Assembly (NCBI RefSeq): GCF_023155275.1
Contig: NZ_JALMUV010000033.1
Coordinates: forward strand, 1-64,000
Reading direction: 5' to 3'
DNA from: Streptomyces rhizoryzae
GTDB lineage: Bacteria > Actinomycetota > Actinomycetes > Streptomycetales > Streptomycetaceae
Length of the DNA: 64,000 nucleotides
Shown: positions 17,920-29,976 of the stretch, one piece after another
How the letters are laid out: each line of letters begins with the position of its first letter
How positions within the stretch are numbered: position 1 is the stretch's first letter
Made by a program: the position numbers and the translations under genes
The notes under the pieces: generated by a model
The model's input: the letters and a program-made list of their open reading frames with translations, nothing else
What the model was told of the DNA's origin: nothing
The model's database searches: none

Positions 17920-18390
17920 ATGTCTGTGGTCACAAGCACGCTCTCCGATGAAGCCCGCACCGTCGTCGGCAATGCCCTCCAGGGCGCCCTGGTCGACCTG
18001 GTCGATCTCTCCCTGCTCGCCAAGCAGGTGCACTGGAACGTCGTCGGTCCGCGCTTCCGCTCCGTCCACCTCCAGCTCGACGAAGTGGTCGCCAGCGCCC
18101 GCCAGCACGCCGACACGGTGGCCGAGCGGGCCTCGGCGATCGGGGTCACCCCGGACGGCCGGGCCGCGACGGTCGCCAAGACCAGCGGCATCAGCGAGGG
18201 GCCGGAGGGCTGGATCCAGGACGGCGACGTGGTCCGCACGATGGTCGACGCGCTCGGTGCGGTCATCCGCCGGATGCGGGAGCGGATCAGCGCCACCGAC
18301 CAGCCCGACCCGGTCACCCAGGACCTCCTCATCGGGCTCACCGCCGACCTGGAGAAGCACCACTGGATGTTCCAGGCCGAGTCCCGGTGA
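17920..18390 (+). CDS. dps: Dps-family DNA-binding ferritin-like protein
   Basis: A 156 aa ferritin-like protein that oxidises and stores iron and protects DNA under stress. The ferroxidase motif is visible: QVHWNVVGPRFRSVHLQLDEVV supplies the H, H and D-x3-E type ligands at the dimer interface. The C-terminal helix ends EKHHWMFQAESR. ATG 17920 is chosen because AAAAGGAG lies 8 nt upstream; ATG 17896 would add 8 residues but has no RBS. Of the streptomycete Dps paralogues it most resembles by position the one near recA (DpsC). A strong palindrome lies just upstream. Confidence 0.92.
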   Translation: MSVVTSTLSDEARTVVGNALQGALVDLVDLSLLAKQVHWNVVGPRFRSVHLQLDEVVASARQHADTVAERASAIGVTPDGRAATVAKTSGISEGPEGWIQDGDVVRTMVDALGAVIRRMRERISATDQPDPVTQDLLIGLTADLEKHHWMFQAESR

Positions 18391-18514
18391 CCGGCCGCTG
18401 ACCGGGCCCGCCGTCCGGTGTTCCCGGGGCGCACCGCACGCGCTGGGGCGTGCGCCGGTGCGCCCCTGCCGCCGGGCGGCGGGCCCGGTCTAGCGTCGGC
18501 CCGAGGAGGCAGGC

Positions 18515-18835
18515 ATGGCGAGGGGTGCGAGACCCGCGCCGGGGCGGTGGATATCCGCGGCGCTCGTCGGGGGGCTGTGGTGGTGGGCGCTCGGCCGCCT
18601 GGTCCTGTCGCCGGGGTCGACCGGGCCGGTCGAGGGGGCGGTGGCGGCGGCCGGGTGGGGGCTCAGCCTGCTGCCGGTGCACTGCGTCCCGTGGACCGGC
18701 CGGGGCGGCCGGCCGCGCGGCGGGGCGGCGCCCGGGGTGCCGGCGGAACTCGTACGGGCCTGGCGGTTCGTCCGGCTGTGGCGGCGGCGCAGCGGGGTGG
18801 TGCTGAGGCGCTGGTGGCGTACGCGGGGGCGGTGA
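18515..18835 (+). CDS. Small membrane protein of unknown function
   Basis: A 106 aa protein with GAGGAGG 5-6 nt before the ATG, so it is very likely translated. Residues about 10-30 (WISAALVGGLWWWALGRLVL) and 40-58 (GAVAAAGWGLSLLPVHCVPW) are hydrophobic and could form one or two membrane helices. The C-terminal third is strongly basic with tryptophans (RFVRLWRRRSGVVLRRWWRTRGR), suggesting contact with phospholipids or nucleic acid. I do not recognise a family. The downstream 260 nt hold only an octamer repeat. Confidence 0.6.
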   Translation: MARGARPAPGRWISAALVGGLWWWALGRLVLSPGSTGPVEGAVAAAGWGLSLLPVHCVPWTGRGGRPRGGAAPGVPAELVRAWRFVRLWRRRSGVVLRRWWRTRGR

Positions 18836-18854
18836 GGGGGGCTTTCGGGATCGT

Positions 18855-18934
18855 GTGTCTCCGTGTCTCCGTGTCGCCGTGCCTCCGTGTTTCGGTGTCC
18901 CGAGTTCCGGTGCTTCGGTGCTTCGGTGTTTTCG
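18855..18934 (+). repeat. Degenerate 8-bp tandem repeat, about ten copies
   Basis: Units run GTGTCTCC, GTGTCTCC, GTGTCGCC, GTGCCTCC, GTGTTTCG, GTGTCCCG, AGTTCCG, GTGCTTCG, GTGCTTCG, GTGTTTTCG. The array lies between the small membrane protein gene and the convergent nei2. It is far more T-rich than its surroundings. The rest of 18836-19096 holds no gene that I can support. Confidence 0.8.
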
Positions 18935-19096
18935 GTGGGGTGGGGCGGGGTTTCGTTGCGGCCGGGGGTGGCCCCGGGGTCGGGGGCCGGGCCGGTGGCG
19001 GGAGCCTTGGTGGCGGGCCGGTGGTGACGCGTCGGCAGCTGATGGGGTGTCAAGTAGGGGTCGATGGACGGGGCGCGGGTGGGGTGGGGGGCGCGC

Positions 19097-19912
19097 TCAG
19101 GTGGCGGGTGGGGTGGCGGCCGTTGGCGGGGGCGGCTGGCAGGACGGGCACCAGTAGGTGACGCGGTCCTCGGTGGCGGGGCCCTGGCCGGCGGTGCGGA
19201 CGGGCGTACCGCAGCGCAGGCAGGGGCGGCCGGCGCGGCCGTAGACCCACAGGCGGCGGTCCGGACGGCCGCTGGGGGTGGTGGTCCGGGCCGGGCGGTC
19301 CTTGTTCGCCTCCAGGAGCCGCTTGGCGAGCGCCGGGGCGCGCTCGGGGGCGGGCAGCGCGCCGACCGGGAGCCAGGGGGAGGCGCCGAGCAGGAAGCAC
19401 AGCTCGCACGTGAAGACATTGCCGATCCCGGCGAGATTGCGCTGGTCCAGCAGGGCCTCGCCGAGGGGGCGGCCGGGGGCGGCCAGCAGCCGGCGCAGCG
19501 CCTCGTCCGGGTCCCAGTCGGGCCCGAGCAGATCGGGGCCGAGGTGGCCGGTGACCCGGTCCTCGTCGGCGGTGCGCAGCAGGTCCAGGACGGGGAGGCG
19601 GTAGCCGACAGCGGTGTGCGCGGCGGTGCCGAGGACCGCGCGGATCTGGTGGGCGGGGCCGCCGCGCCAGCGCTCGGTCGGGGCGTAGAGCTTCCAGGCG
19701 CCGTCCATCCGCAGGTGGGAGTGGAGGGTCAGACCGCCCTCGAAGCGGGTGAGCAGGTGCTTGCCGCGCGGGACCACCGCCAGCACCTCGCGCCCGGTCA
19801 GGTCCACCGTGGCCAGCCGGGGGACCCGCAGGTCGCAGCGGGTCAGCGGGCTGCCGGCCAGCGCGTGGTGGAGGCGGCCGGCCAGCCGCCAGACGGTGTC
19901 GCCTTCGGGCAT
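19097..19912 (-). CDS. nei2: Fpg/Nei-family DNA glycosylase (endonuclease VIII, Nei2 type)
   Basis: A 271 aa base-excision-repair glycosylase/AP lyase. After Met removal the mature N-terminus is Pro-Glu (P2, E3 in MPEGDTVWRLA), the catalytic pair. PRGKHLL supplies the conserved beta-strand lysine, LDQRNLAGIGNVF the H2TH helix region, and a C-terminal zinc finger uses C-x2-C ... C-x2-C (CLRC, CPSC). An upstream ATG adding five residues would destroy the catalytic N-terminus and is rejected. Pairing with lhr is also seen in mycobacteria, which suggests a shared repair role. Confidence 0.92.
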   Translation of the reverse strand: MPEGDTVWRLAGRLHHALAGSPLTRCDLRVPRLATVDLTGREVLAVVPRGKHLLTRFEGGLTLHSHLRMDGAWKLYAPTERWRGGPAHQIRAVLGTAAHTAVGYRLPVLDLLRTADEDRVTGHLGPDLLGPDWDPDEALRRLLAAPGRPLGEALLDQRNLAGIGNVFTCELCFLLGASPWLPVGALPAPERAPALAKRLLEANKDRPARTTTPSGRPDRRLWVYGRAGRPCLRCGTPVRTAGQGPATEDRVTYWCPSCQPPPPTAATPPAT

Positions 19913-19976
19913 GGGGCCATCATGCACCGGTGGCGCCGGGCCCGGGGCCCGCGGGCCCCGCCGCCGGTGCCCGGGG

Positions 19977-24740
<4,764 letters not shown>

Positions 24741-24889
24741 GCCACCCATCGTGCACCGGACCACTGACAATCGGTCCGGCCCGCGGTTCCGGCCCGCGGC
24801 GGCCGGGCGCCGCGCGGGCCGCCGGCCCGGGGGCGTCCGCGCCGCGGACGCCCCACCTCCCGCCCCTTCGGGCGGACGCACAATGGGGC

Positions 24890-25780
24890 ATGGCCATGAT
24901 CAGCGCGGACGGCGCGCGGAGCGTGCCGCGGGCCCGCGGCGAATGGGCGCGCCACTGGCGGTACCCCGGACTGCCCGGCCTGGACCTGCTGCGCGCCCGC
25001 TACGTCCGGCACGCCTTCCCCCGGCACGCTCACGACGGCTACGTGATCGGCGCGGTGACCTCCGGGATCGAGGTGGTGGGGCTGCGGGACGGCGCCGTCC
25101 GGGCCGGCCGCGGCTCCCTCGTCATGATCAACCCGGAGGTGCCGCACAGCGCGCGGGCCGGGACGCCCGAGGGCTGGGCCTACGCCACGCTCTACCCCTC
25201 GGCGGAGCTGATCGCCGCGATAGCCCGCGAGACCACCGGGCTGCGCGGCACCGCGGGCTTCGTGCGGACCACAGCCGACGACCCCGGCGGCAGCCGCCTG
25301 GTCACCGCCGTCCACGGGGCCGCCGAGGCCGGCAACGCGCTGGCCGCCGACAGCCTGCTGCGCCTCGCGGTGGCCCGCCTGCTGCGCCGCCACGGGGGTC
25401 AACTGCCCGCTCGCGCGCCCCGGGCGGCGGGGGCCCGCACCGCCGCCCTGGCCCGCGAGGTGCTGGAGGAGCGGATGGCCGATCCGCCCGGCCTGGAGGA
25501 GCTGGCCCGGCAGCTGGGCACCGGCCCGTTCGCGCTGCTGCGGGCCTTCCGGGACGCCTACGGCATGCCGCCGCACACCTGGCTCACCGACGCCCGGGTG
25601 CGGCGCGCCCGGCGGCTCCTGGAGGCCGGGACGCCGCCCGCCGAGACGGCCGTCGCGGTCGGCTTCACCGACCAGCCGCACCTGAACCGGCACTTCACCC
25701 GGATCGTCGGGGTCCCGCCGGGCGCCTACCGCCGGGAGCGCGCGGGGGCCGGCACCGGGGGCCCGCAGGCGGCGCGGTAG
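24890..25780 (+). CDS. AraC-family transcriptional regulator
   Basis: A 296 aa regulator with an N-terminal cupin-type sensing domain (residues about 25-130; HAFPRHAHDGYVIGAVTSG, PEVPHSARAG). The C-terminal double HTH covers about 180-285 (LARQLGTGPFALLRAFRDAYG ... PPHTWLTDARVRRARRLLEAG ... AVAVGFTDQPHLNRHFTRIVG). It lies 53 nt before azlC, so it probably controls that exporter, possibly responding to a branched-chain amino acid. CACAAT lies 5 nt before this ATG, suggesting a leaderless start; ATG 24896 is an alternative. Confidence 0.88.
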   Translation: MAMISADGARSVPRARGEWARHWRYPGLPGLDLLRARYVRHAFPRHAHDGYVIGAVTSGIEVVGLRDGAVRAGRGSLVMINPEVPHSARAGTPEGWAYATLYPSAELIAAIARETTGLRGTAGFVRTTADDPGGSRLVTAVHGAAEAGNALAADSLLRLAVARLLRRHGGQLPARAPRAAGARTAALAREVLEERMADPPGLEELARQLGTGPFALLRAFRDAYGMPPHTWLTDARVRRARRLLEAGTPPAETAVAVGFTDQPHLNRHFTRIVGVPPGAYRRERAGAGTGGPQAAR

Positions 25781-25820
25781 CGCGCGCAAGAACGTACAAG
25801 ACCGCGCCGCCGCGCCCGCC

Positions 25821-25826
25821 TAGGGT
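25821..25826 (+). promoter_or_regulatory. -10 element of azlC (leaderless start)
   Basis: TAGGGT ends exactly 7 nt before the azlC GTG. There is no RBS. This implies azlCD has its own promoter separate from the AraC gene. Confidence 0.5.
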
Positions 25827-25833
25827 CCGGGCC

Positions 25834-26697
25834 GTGGCAGAACAGGGAGAACAGACACACCACGCACACCCGGCCGGGCCGCCGCACCGCGCGCTGCCCG
25901 CGGCACCGTCCGCCCCCGGGGGCGGCGCCACGGGAGCCGCCGCCCCCGGGGAGCGCACGACGCCGCTCCCGGGGGAGCGCCCCGACTCCGCCGTCATCAG
26001 GGACGCACTGGGCGTCGGCGTCGCCGTCGGGCTCTCCGGCTTCGCCTTCGGCGTGACCGCCGCCGGCGCCGGGCTCACCCTCTGGCAGACCTGCGCGATG
26101 AGCCTGCTGGTCTTCACCGGCGCCTCGCAGTTCGCCCTGGTGGGCGCGCTCGCCGCGGGCGGGAACCCGTTCACCGCCGCCGCGGGGGCGTTCTTCCTGG
26201 GCGTGCGCAACGCCTTCTACGGGCTGCGGCTCTCCGCCGTCCTCGGCTACCGGGGCGCGGTGCGTCCGCTGGCCGCCCACTGGGTCATCGACGAGACCGC
26301 CGCGGTCACCCTGGCGCAGAGCGGCCGGCGCGGCGCCCGCCTCGGCTTCACCGTCACCGGGGCGGCGCTCTACGTCCTGTGGAACCTCACCACCCTCGGC
26401 GGCGCCCTGGGCGCCGGGGCGCTCGGCGACACCGACGCCTGGGGCCTGGACGCGGCCGGGCCCGCGGTCTTCCTGGCGCTGCTGGCACCGATGCTGCGCA
26501 CCGCCGTGGAGCGCTGCACGGCCGGTCTGGCGGTCCTGCTGCTCCTGGTCGCGCTGCCGCTCCTGCCGCCCGGCGTGCCGGTGCTGCTCGCCGCGCTGGC
26601 CGCCCCCGCCGTCCTCGCCGTCCAGGGGCGGCGGCGCCCGGCGCCCGCCCCGGCGCGGGCCGGGGGCCACGACACCACCGGGGAGGACCGGGCATGA
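25834..26697 (+). CDS. azlC: AzlC-family branched-chain amino acid exporter, large subunit
   Basis: A 287 aa integral membrane protein of the AzlC/YgaZ family. A polar Pro/Gly/Ala-rich N-terminal tail of about 50 residues precedes the fold. Recognisable segments are RDALGVGVAVGLSGFAFGV, FTGASQFALVG, FLGVRNAFYGLRLS and HWVIDETAAVT. With AzlD it exports branched-chain or hydrophobic amino acids. The stop overlaps the azlD start (ATGA), the classic two-subunit arrangement. Confidence 0.92.
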   Translation: MAEQGEQTHHAHPAGPPHRALPAAPSAPGGGATGAAAPGERTTPLPGERPDSAVIRDALGVGVAVGLSGFAFGVTAAGAGLTLWQTCAMSLLVFTGASQFALVGALAAGGNPFTAAAGAFFLGVRNAFYGLRLSAVLGYRGAVRPLAAHWVIDETAAVTLAQSGRRGARLGFTVTGAALYVLWNLTTLGGALGAGALGDTDAWGLDAAGPAVFLALLAPMLRTAVERCTAGLAVLLLLVALPLLPPGVPVLLAALAAPAVLAVQGRRRPAPAPARAGGHDTTGEDRA

Positions 26698-27002
26698 CCG
26701 TCTGGCTCGCGATCGGCATCACCGCCGCCGGCTGCTACCTCGTCAAGCTCCTCGGCCTGTCGGCGCCCGCCGGCATCCTGGAGCGCCCCCTGGCCAAACG
26801 GCTGGCGGCGCTGCTCCCGGTGGCCCTGCTGGCCGCGCTCACCGCCCAGCAGACCTTCAGCGACGGCCGCCACCTGCTGCTCGACGCCAAGGCCGCCGGG
26901 GTCGCCGCCGCGATCGTGGCGCTGCTGCTGCGCGCGCCGTTCCTGCTGGTCGTCGCGGCGGCGGTGGCGGTCACCGCGGGGGTGCGGGCGCTGGGCGGCT
27001 GA
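26694..27002 (+). CDS. azlD: AzlD-family small transporter subunit
   Basis: A 102 aa protein with three to four membrane helices, partner of AzlC. Segments WLAIGITAAGCYLVKLLG and RLAALLPVALLAALTAQQTF match the AzlD family. Its ATG overlaps the azlC stop by four bases. A convergent terminator follows at 27012. Confidence 0.9.
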   Translation: MTVWLAIGITAAGCYLVKLLGLSAPAGILERPLAKRLAALLPVALLAALTAQQTFSDGRHLLLDAKAAGVAAAIVALLLRAPFLLVVAAAVAVTAGVRALGG

Positions 27003-27011
27003 ACCGCGCCG

Positions 27012-27042
27012 CCGGTCCGCCCGGGACCGGCGGGCGGACCGG
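27012..27042. terminator. Convergent terminator between azlD and the prenyltransferase-fold gene
   Basis: A perfect 12-bp GC stem (27012-27023 with 27031-27042) with a 7-nt loop fills the 43-nt gap between the two converging stop codons. Confidence 0.75.
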
Positions 27043-27045
27043 CCC

Positions 27046-27969
27046 TCAGCCCAGCGGCCGCCCGTACGCCCGCAGGGTCAGCAGCGCCTCCAGCGTGGCC
27101 CGCGGGCGGCTCTCCAGCTCCGTACCGGGCGCCCAGAGCCGCCAGTTGACGGGCCAGCCGCCGTCCGCCCGCTGGAGCCCGGCGAGGTGGTCCAGGGCGC
27201 GGCCCAGCTCCGCGTCGGTGAACCAGCCGCGGGCCAGGGAACGGGGCGAGGCGGCGTAGTCGTAGGCGAAGTGGTGCTCCCCGGGGGCGTACCCCGGCGC
27301 CACCGGGGCCTCGGCCGCCCGCTCCGGGTCCAGCACCACCAGCTGCTGCTCCCGCACCAGCCGGCCCAGCCGCTGCGCCGCGGCGGCCGCCCGCGGCCGG
27401 TCCGGGGCGCCGTCCAGGAACGCCACCGCCGCCTCCGCCTCGTAGGGGTGGGTGGTCTCCAGGGACTCCACCGCCGCCCAGCAGTAGTCGGTGGCCCGGA
27501 ACAGCCAGGCGTGCCATACCTGGTTGCGGTGCAGCAGGCCGACCACCGGGCCGGTGGTCAGCAGGGAGCTGGGCGGATCGTCCGCCACCGGGAGCCAGGG
27601 GGCGGCCGGGTAGCCGCGCAACGACGGGTGCACCGCCGGAAGCGCGCCGTCCGGTGTCGAGACCCGGGTCAGGTAGCGGCAGATCCGCTCCACCCGGCGG
27701 CCGTCGCACCGCCCGAGCCGGTCCAGCACCCGCAGCGCGAGCGCGGTGTGCAGCGGCTGGCTGACCGGGCCGCGCAGATCGGGCTCCAGGGCGTGGCCGT
27801 AGCCGTCGTCGTCGTTGCGGTACGCGGTGAGCGCGGTCTCGACCGGGTCGGCGCCGCCGCCGAGGAAGTGGTACGCGAAGAGCCGCTGCTCCAGCACCCG
27901 GGCGGTCAGCCAGACGAAGCGCTCGGCACGCGCCAGAGGGGTCGCTGGGGGGCTTACGTTTTCGGCCAT
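27046..27969 (-). CDS. Alpha/alpha-barrel (prenyltransferase/terpene-cyclase-like) protein
   Basis: A 307 aa predicted soluble all-helical protein. QW-like and (alpha/alpha)-barrel motifs appear, e.g. YLTRVSTPDGALPAVHPS and HLAGLQRADGGWPVNW near residues 275-290. It resembles the prenyltransferase/squalene-oxidase repeat superfamily but lacks the DxDD or DxxDD cyclase motifs, so no reaction can be assigned. Start MAENVSPP at 27969 is supported by TACGGT 6 nt upstream and the loss of coding-like composition before it. It is convergent with azlCD. Confidence 0.75.
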   Translation of the reverse strand: MAENVSPPATPLARAERFVWLTARVLEQRLFAYHFLGGGADPVETALTAYRNDDDGYGHALEPDLRGPVSQPLHTALALRVLDRLGRCDGRRVERICRYLTRVSTPDGALPAVHPSLRGYPAAPWLPVADDPPSSLLTTGPVVGLLHRNQVWHAWLFRATDYCWAAVESLETTHPYEAEAAVAFLDGAPDRPRAAAAAQRLGRLVREQQLVVLDPERAAEAPVAPGYAPGEHHFAYDYAASPRSLARGWFTDAELGRALDHLAGLQRADGGWPVNWRLWAPGTELESRPRATLEALLTLRAYGRPLG

Positions 27970-27975
27970 GGCCCG

Positions 27976-27981
27976 ACCGTA
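27976..27981 (-). promoter_or_regulatory. -10 element of the prenyltransferase-fold gene (leaderless start)
   Basis: On the minus strand TACGGT ends 6 nt before the ATG at 27969. No RBS is present. Confidence 0.45.
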
Positions 27982-28115
27982 GGGGCGAAACCCCGCGCCG
28001 GCACGGCTCGCGGCCCGCTGCCCTCCGTGGGCGGGATCCTCACGGCATCCGGTTGACGGGCCCCCTCCCCGGGGGCGGGGAGCCCCGCGGGGCGTCTCCA
28101 GGGGTGGGACGGGGA

Positions 28116-28144
28116 TTGCGGGTCGCCTCCCGGCGTGCTGCAAT
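28116..28144 (+). promoter_or_regulatory. Candidate promoter of the Cys leader peptide
   Basis: TTGCGG (28116-28121), a 17-nt spacer and TGCAAT (28139-28144) place the start of transcription about at the GTG of the leader peptide (28151). Confidence 0.4.
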
Positions 28145-28150
28145 GCGCGC

Positions 28151-28237
28151 GTGATGGGTCAACTCCCGCTCTCCCGGCGCCTCTTCCTGGACCTCGCGCG
28201 GCTCGCGTCCGCGGCATGTCGTCCAACGGGCCGCTGA
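28151..28237 (+). CDS. Short Cys-containing leader peptide (streptomycete putative leader peptide class)
   Basis: A 27-28 codon reading frame, too short for most gene finders, contains LSRRLFLDLARLASAAC and ends RPTGR. This fits the recurrent actinobacterial leader consensus (L-S/T-R-R-x-x-x-DL-x-R-x-x-S-A-x-C), found before many sulfur-metabolism and transport genes and thought to act by translational attenuation. GTG 28151 is 6 nt after a -10 element (leaderless); ATG 28154 is the alternative. It occupies the 518-nt gap 27970-28487. The rest of that gap holds GC hairpins after the leader and then the RBS of the secreted beta-propeller gene. Confidence 0.55.
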   Translation: MMGQLPLSRRLFLDLARLASAACRPTGR

Positions 28238-28280
28238 CCCCGCCCCGTTCACCCCTTCCGCACGCCCGCCGTCCCGGCGT

Positions 28281-28299
28281 CCGCCGTCCCGGACGGCGG
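28281..28299 (+). other. Hairpin between leader peptide and secreted protein gene
   Basis: A 7-bp stem CCGCCGT/ACGGCGG with loop CCCGG starts 44 nt after the leader stop. Further GC-rich self-complementary runs follow up to about 28375. It is a plausible attenuator arm but lacks a T tract. Confidence 0.35.
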
Positions 28300-28487
28300 C
28301 CGGGCCACCCGCGCCCGGCCGCTCCCGCGCCCGCGTCCCGCCCGCCTTCCCGGGCGGCCGGGCCCGGCCGTGTCCCGGACCGCCCCGCCGCCCGGCCGTG
28401 CGGTGTCCGCGGCGCGCCGTTGCGCCCGCGCCCCGCGCGCCCGGACCCGGGCGCGCGCCCGCCACTCACCCGACCTCCGGAGCCCCC

Positions 28488-29903
28488 ATGCCCCCTCGCA
28501 GCACCCGCGTTCTCGCGCTCGCCGCCGCCCTGGCCGCCGTCCTCGGCACCGCGGGCCCCGCGCGGGCCGCGGCCCCGCCCGCCAACCCCTACCTCGCCGC
28601 GGGCGGGGCGGGAGCCATGCACGGCGACACCGCGTCCTCCGACACCACGCCCCGCAGCGGCCCGGGGACCGGCCCGGCGGCCGTCCACCGCACCGCGCTC
28701 CAGGCGGCCTGCCCGACGGTGCTCGCGGGCTCGGACGGCTATCCGGTGGCCGTGTGCACCGGCATCTTCGACCGGGCCCCGCACGTCCACCTGCTCGACC
28801 CGGCCACCGGTGCCTCGCTGACCGAGCTGACGCTGGCCAAGTCGAGCGTGCTGGGCGGCATCTACAGCTACCTGGACGAACGGGACCGGCTGGTCGTCGC
28901 CGACGGCTCCGGCGACCTGCTGCGCATCGCGCACACCCGGACGGCGGCCGGCGCCTGGCGGCTGCACGTCGTCGAACGGACCCCGCTGACCGGGGCGGTG
29001 GCACCCGGGGACAGCGTCGTCGGGCTCTCCCCGGACTGGCGGGGCCGGGTGTGGTTCGCCACCGGGCGCGGCCTGGTGGGCACGGTGGACACCGCCGCGA
29101 AGACGGTCCGCACCGCGGACCTCGGGGAAGCCGTGGCCAACTCCCTGTCCACCGCCCCCGAGGGCACCGCGGTCACCACCGACCACGCGCTGTACCTGCT
29201 GCGGGCGGGGGCGGACGGTGTGCCGCGGGTGGTGTGGCGGCGGGCGTACGACCGCGGGCCGGCCCGCAAGCCCGGGCAGCTCAGCCACGGTACGGGGGCC
29301 ACGCCGACGTTCTTCGGCCCGCGCAGCGGCTCGGAGTACCTCGCGATCACCGACAACGCCGCCCCGCAGGAGCACCTCCTCGTGGTCTCCACCGAGGACA
29401 ACCGCACCGTCTGCCGGATCCCGGTCCTCGACCCCGACGGGAGCGGCACCGAGAACTCGCCCATCGGGGCGGGCACCAGCGTCTACGTGGCGAGCACCTA
29501 CGGCTACCCCTACCCGGCCGTACCGGACGGCGCCGGACCCGCCGACCCGGCGAAGGCGCCGTTCACCGGCGGTCTGACCCGCATCGACCTCGACCCGGAC
29601 GGCGGGGGCTGCGCGGTCCGCTGGGACGCCCGGATCCGCTCGGCCGCCGTGCCCAAGCTCTCGGTCGCGGACGGCACGCTCTACACCGTGGAGCGCACCG
29701 GAGTCCTGGACCCCTCGCGCACCGGCATCCTGGACCGCTACGACTTCCTGGCCGTGGACGCGGAGACCGGCCGGGTCGCGGGCCGCCGCCACCTGGGGAC
29801 CGGCTTCCTCTTCGACACGCTCCAGATGGCGGGCAACGCCACGCCCGGCGGGGTGTGGTGGCAGGGCACGGTGACCGGCGTGGTGCGGATCGCGCCCCGG
29901 TGA
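28488..29903 (+). CDS. Secreted beta-propeller-like protein of unknown function
   Basis: A 471 aa exported protein. Residues 1-30 form a Sec signal peptide (MPPRSTR, a hydrophobic Ala/Leu core, cleavage near ARA-AAP). The mature part has repeated beta-rich units of propeller type, such as HVHLLDPATGASLTELTL, RVWFATGRGLVGTVDTAAKTV, EHLLVVSTEDNRTVCRIPVL and FLAVDAETGRVAGRRHLG, resembling PQQ-like or strictosidine-synthase-like propellers. Four mature-domain cysteines could pair outside the cell. No catalytic motif is recognised. ATG 28488 follows CCGGAG. It lies 250 nt downstream of the leader peptide. Confidence 0.7.
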   Translation: MPPRSTRVLALAAALAAVLGTAGPARAAAPPANPYLAAGGAGAMHGDTASSDTTPRSGPGTGPAAVHRTALQAACPTVLAGSDGYPVAVCTGIFDRAPHVHLLDPATGASLTELTLAKSSVLGGIYSYLDERDRLVVADGSGDLLRIAHTRTAAGAWRLHVVERTPLTGAVAPGDSVVGLSPDWRGRVWFATGRGLVGTVDTAAKTVRTADLGEAVANSLSTAPEGTAVTTDHALYLLRAGADGVPRVVWRRAYDRGPARKPGQLSHGTGATPTFFGPRSGSEYLAITDNAAPQEHLLVVSTEDNRTVCRIPVLDPDGSGTENSPIGAGTSVYVASTYGYPYPAVPDGAGPADPAKAPFTGGLTRIDLDPDGGGCAVRWDARIRSAAVPKLSVADGTLYTVERTGVLDPSRTGILDRYDFLAVDAETGRVAGRRHLGTGFLFDTLQMAGNATPGGVWWQGTVTGVVRIAPR

Positions 29904-29913
29904 CGGGGAACGG

Positions 29914-29946
29914 TGCCCGGCCGCCCCGGCGGGGGCCGGCCGGGCA
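29914..29946. terminator. Convergent hairpin between the propeller gene and terD1
   Basis: A 9-bp stem TGCCCGGCC/GGCCGGGCA (29914-29922 with 29938-29946), with further internal GC pairing, starts 11 nt after the propeller stop. A second GC palindrome follows before the terD1 stop at 29977. Confidence 0.6.
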
Positions 29947-29976
29947 GCGCGCGGCGTCGGCGCGCCGCGCGGCGGG

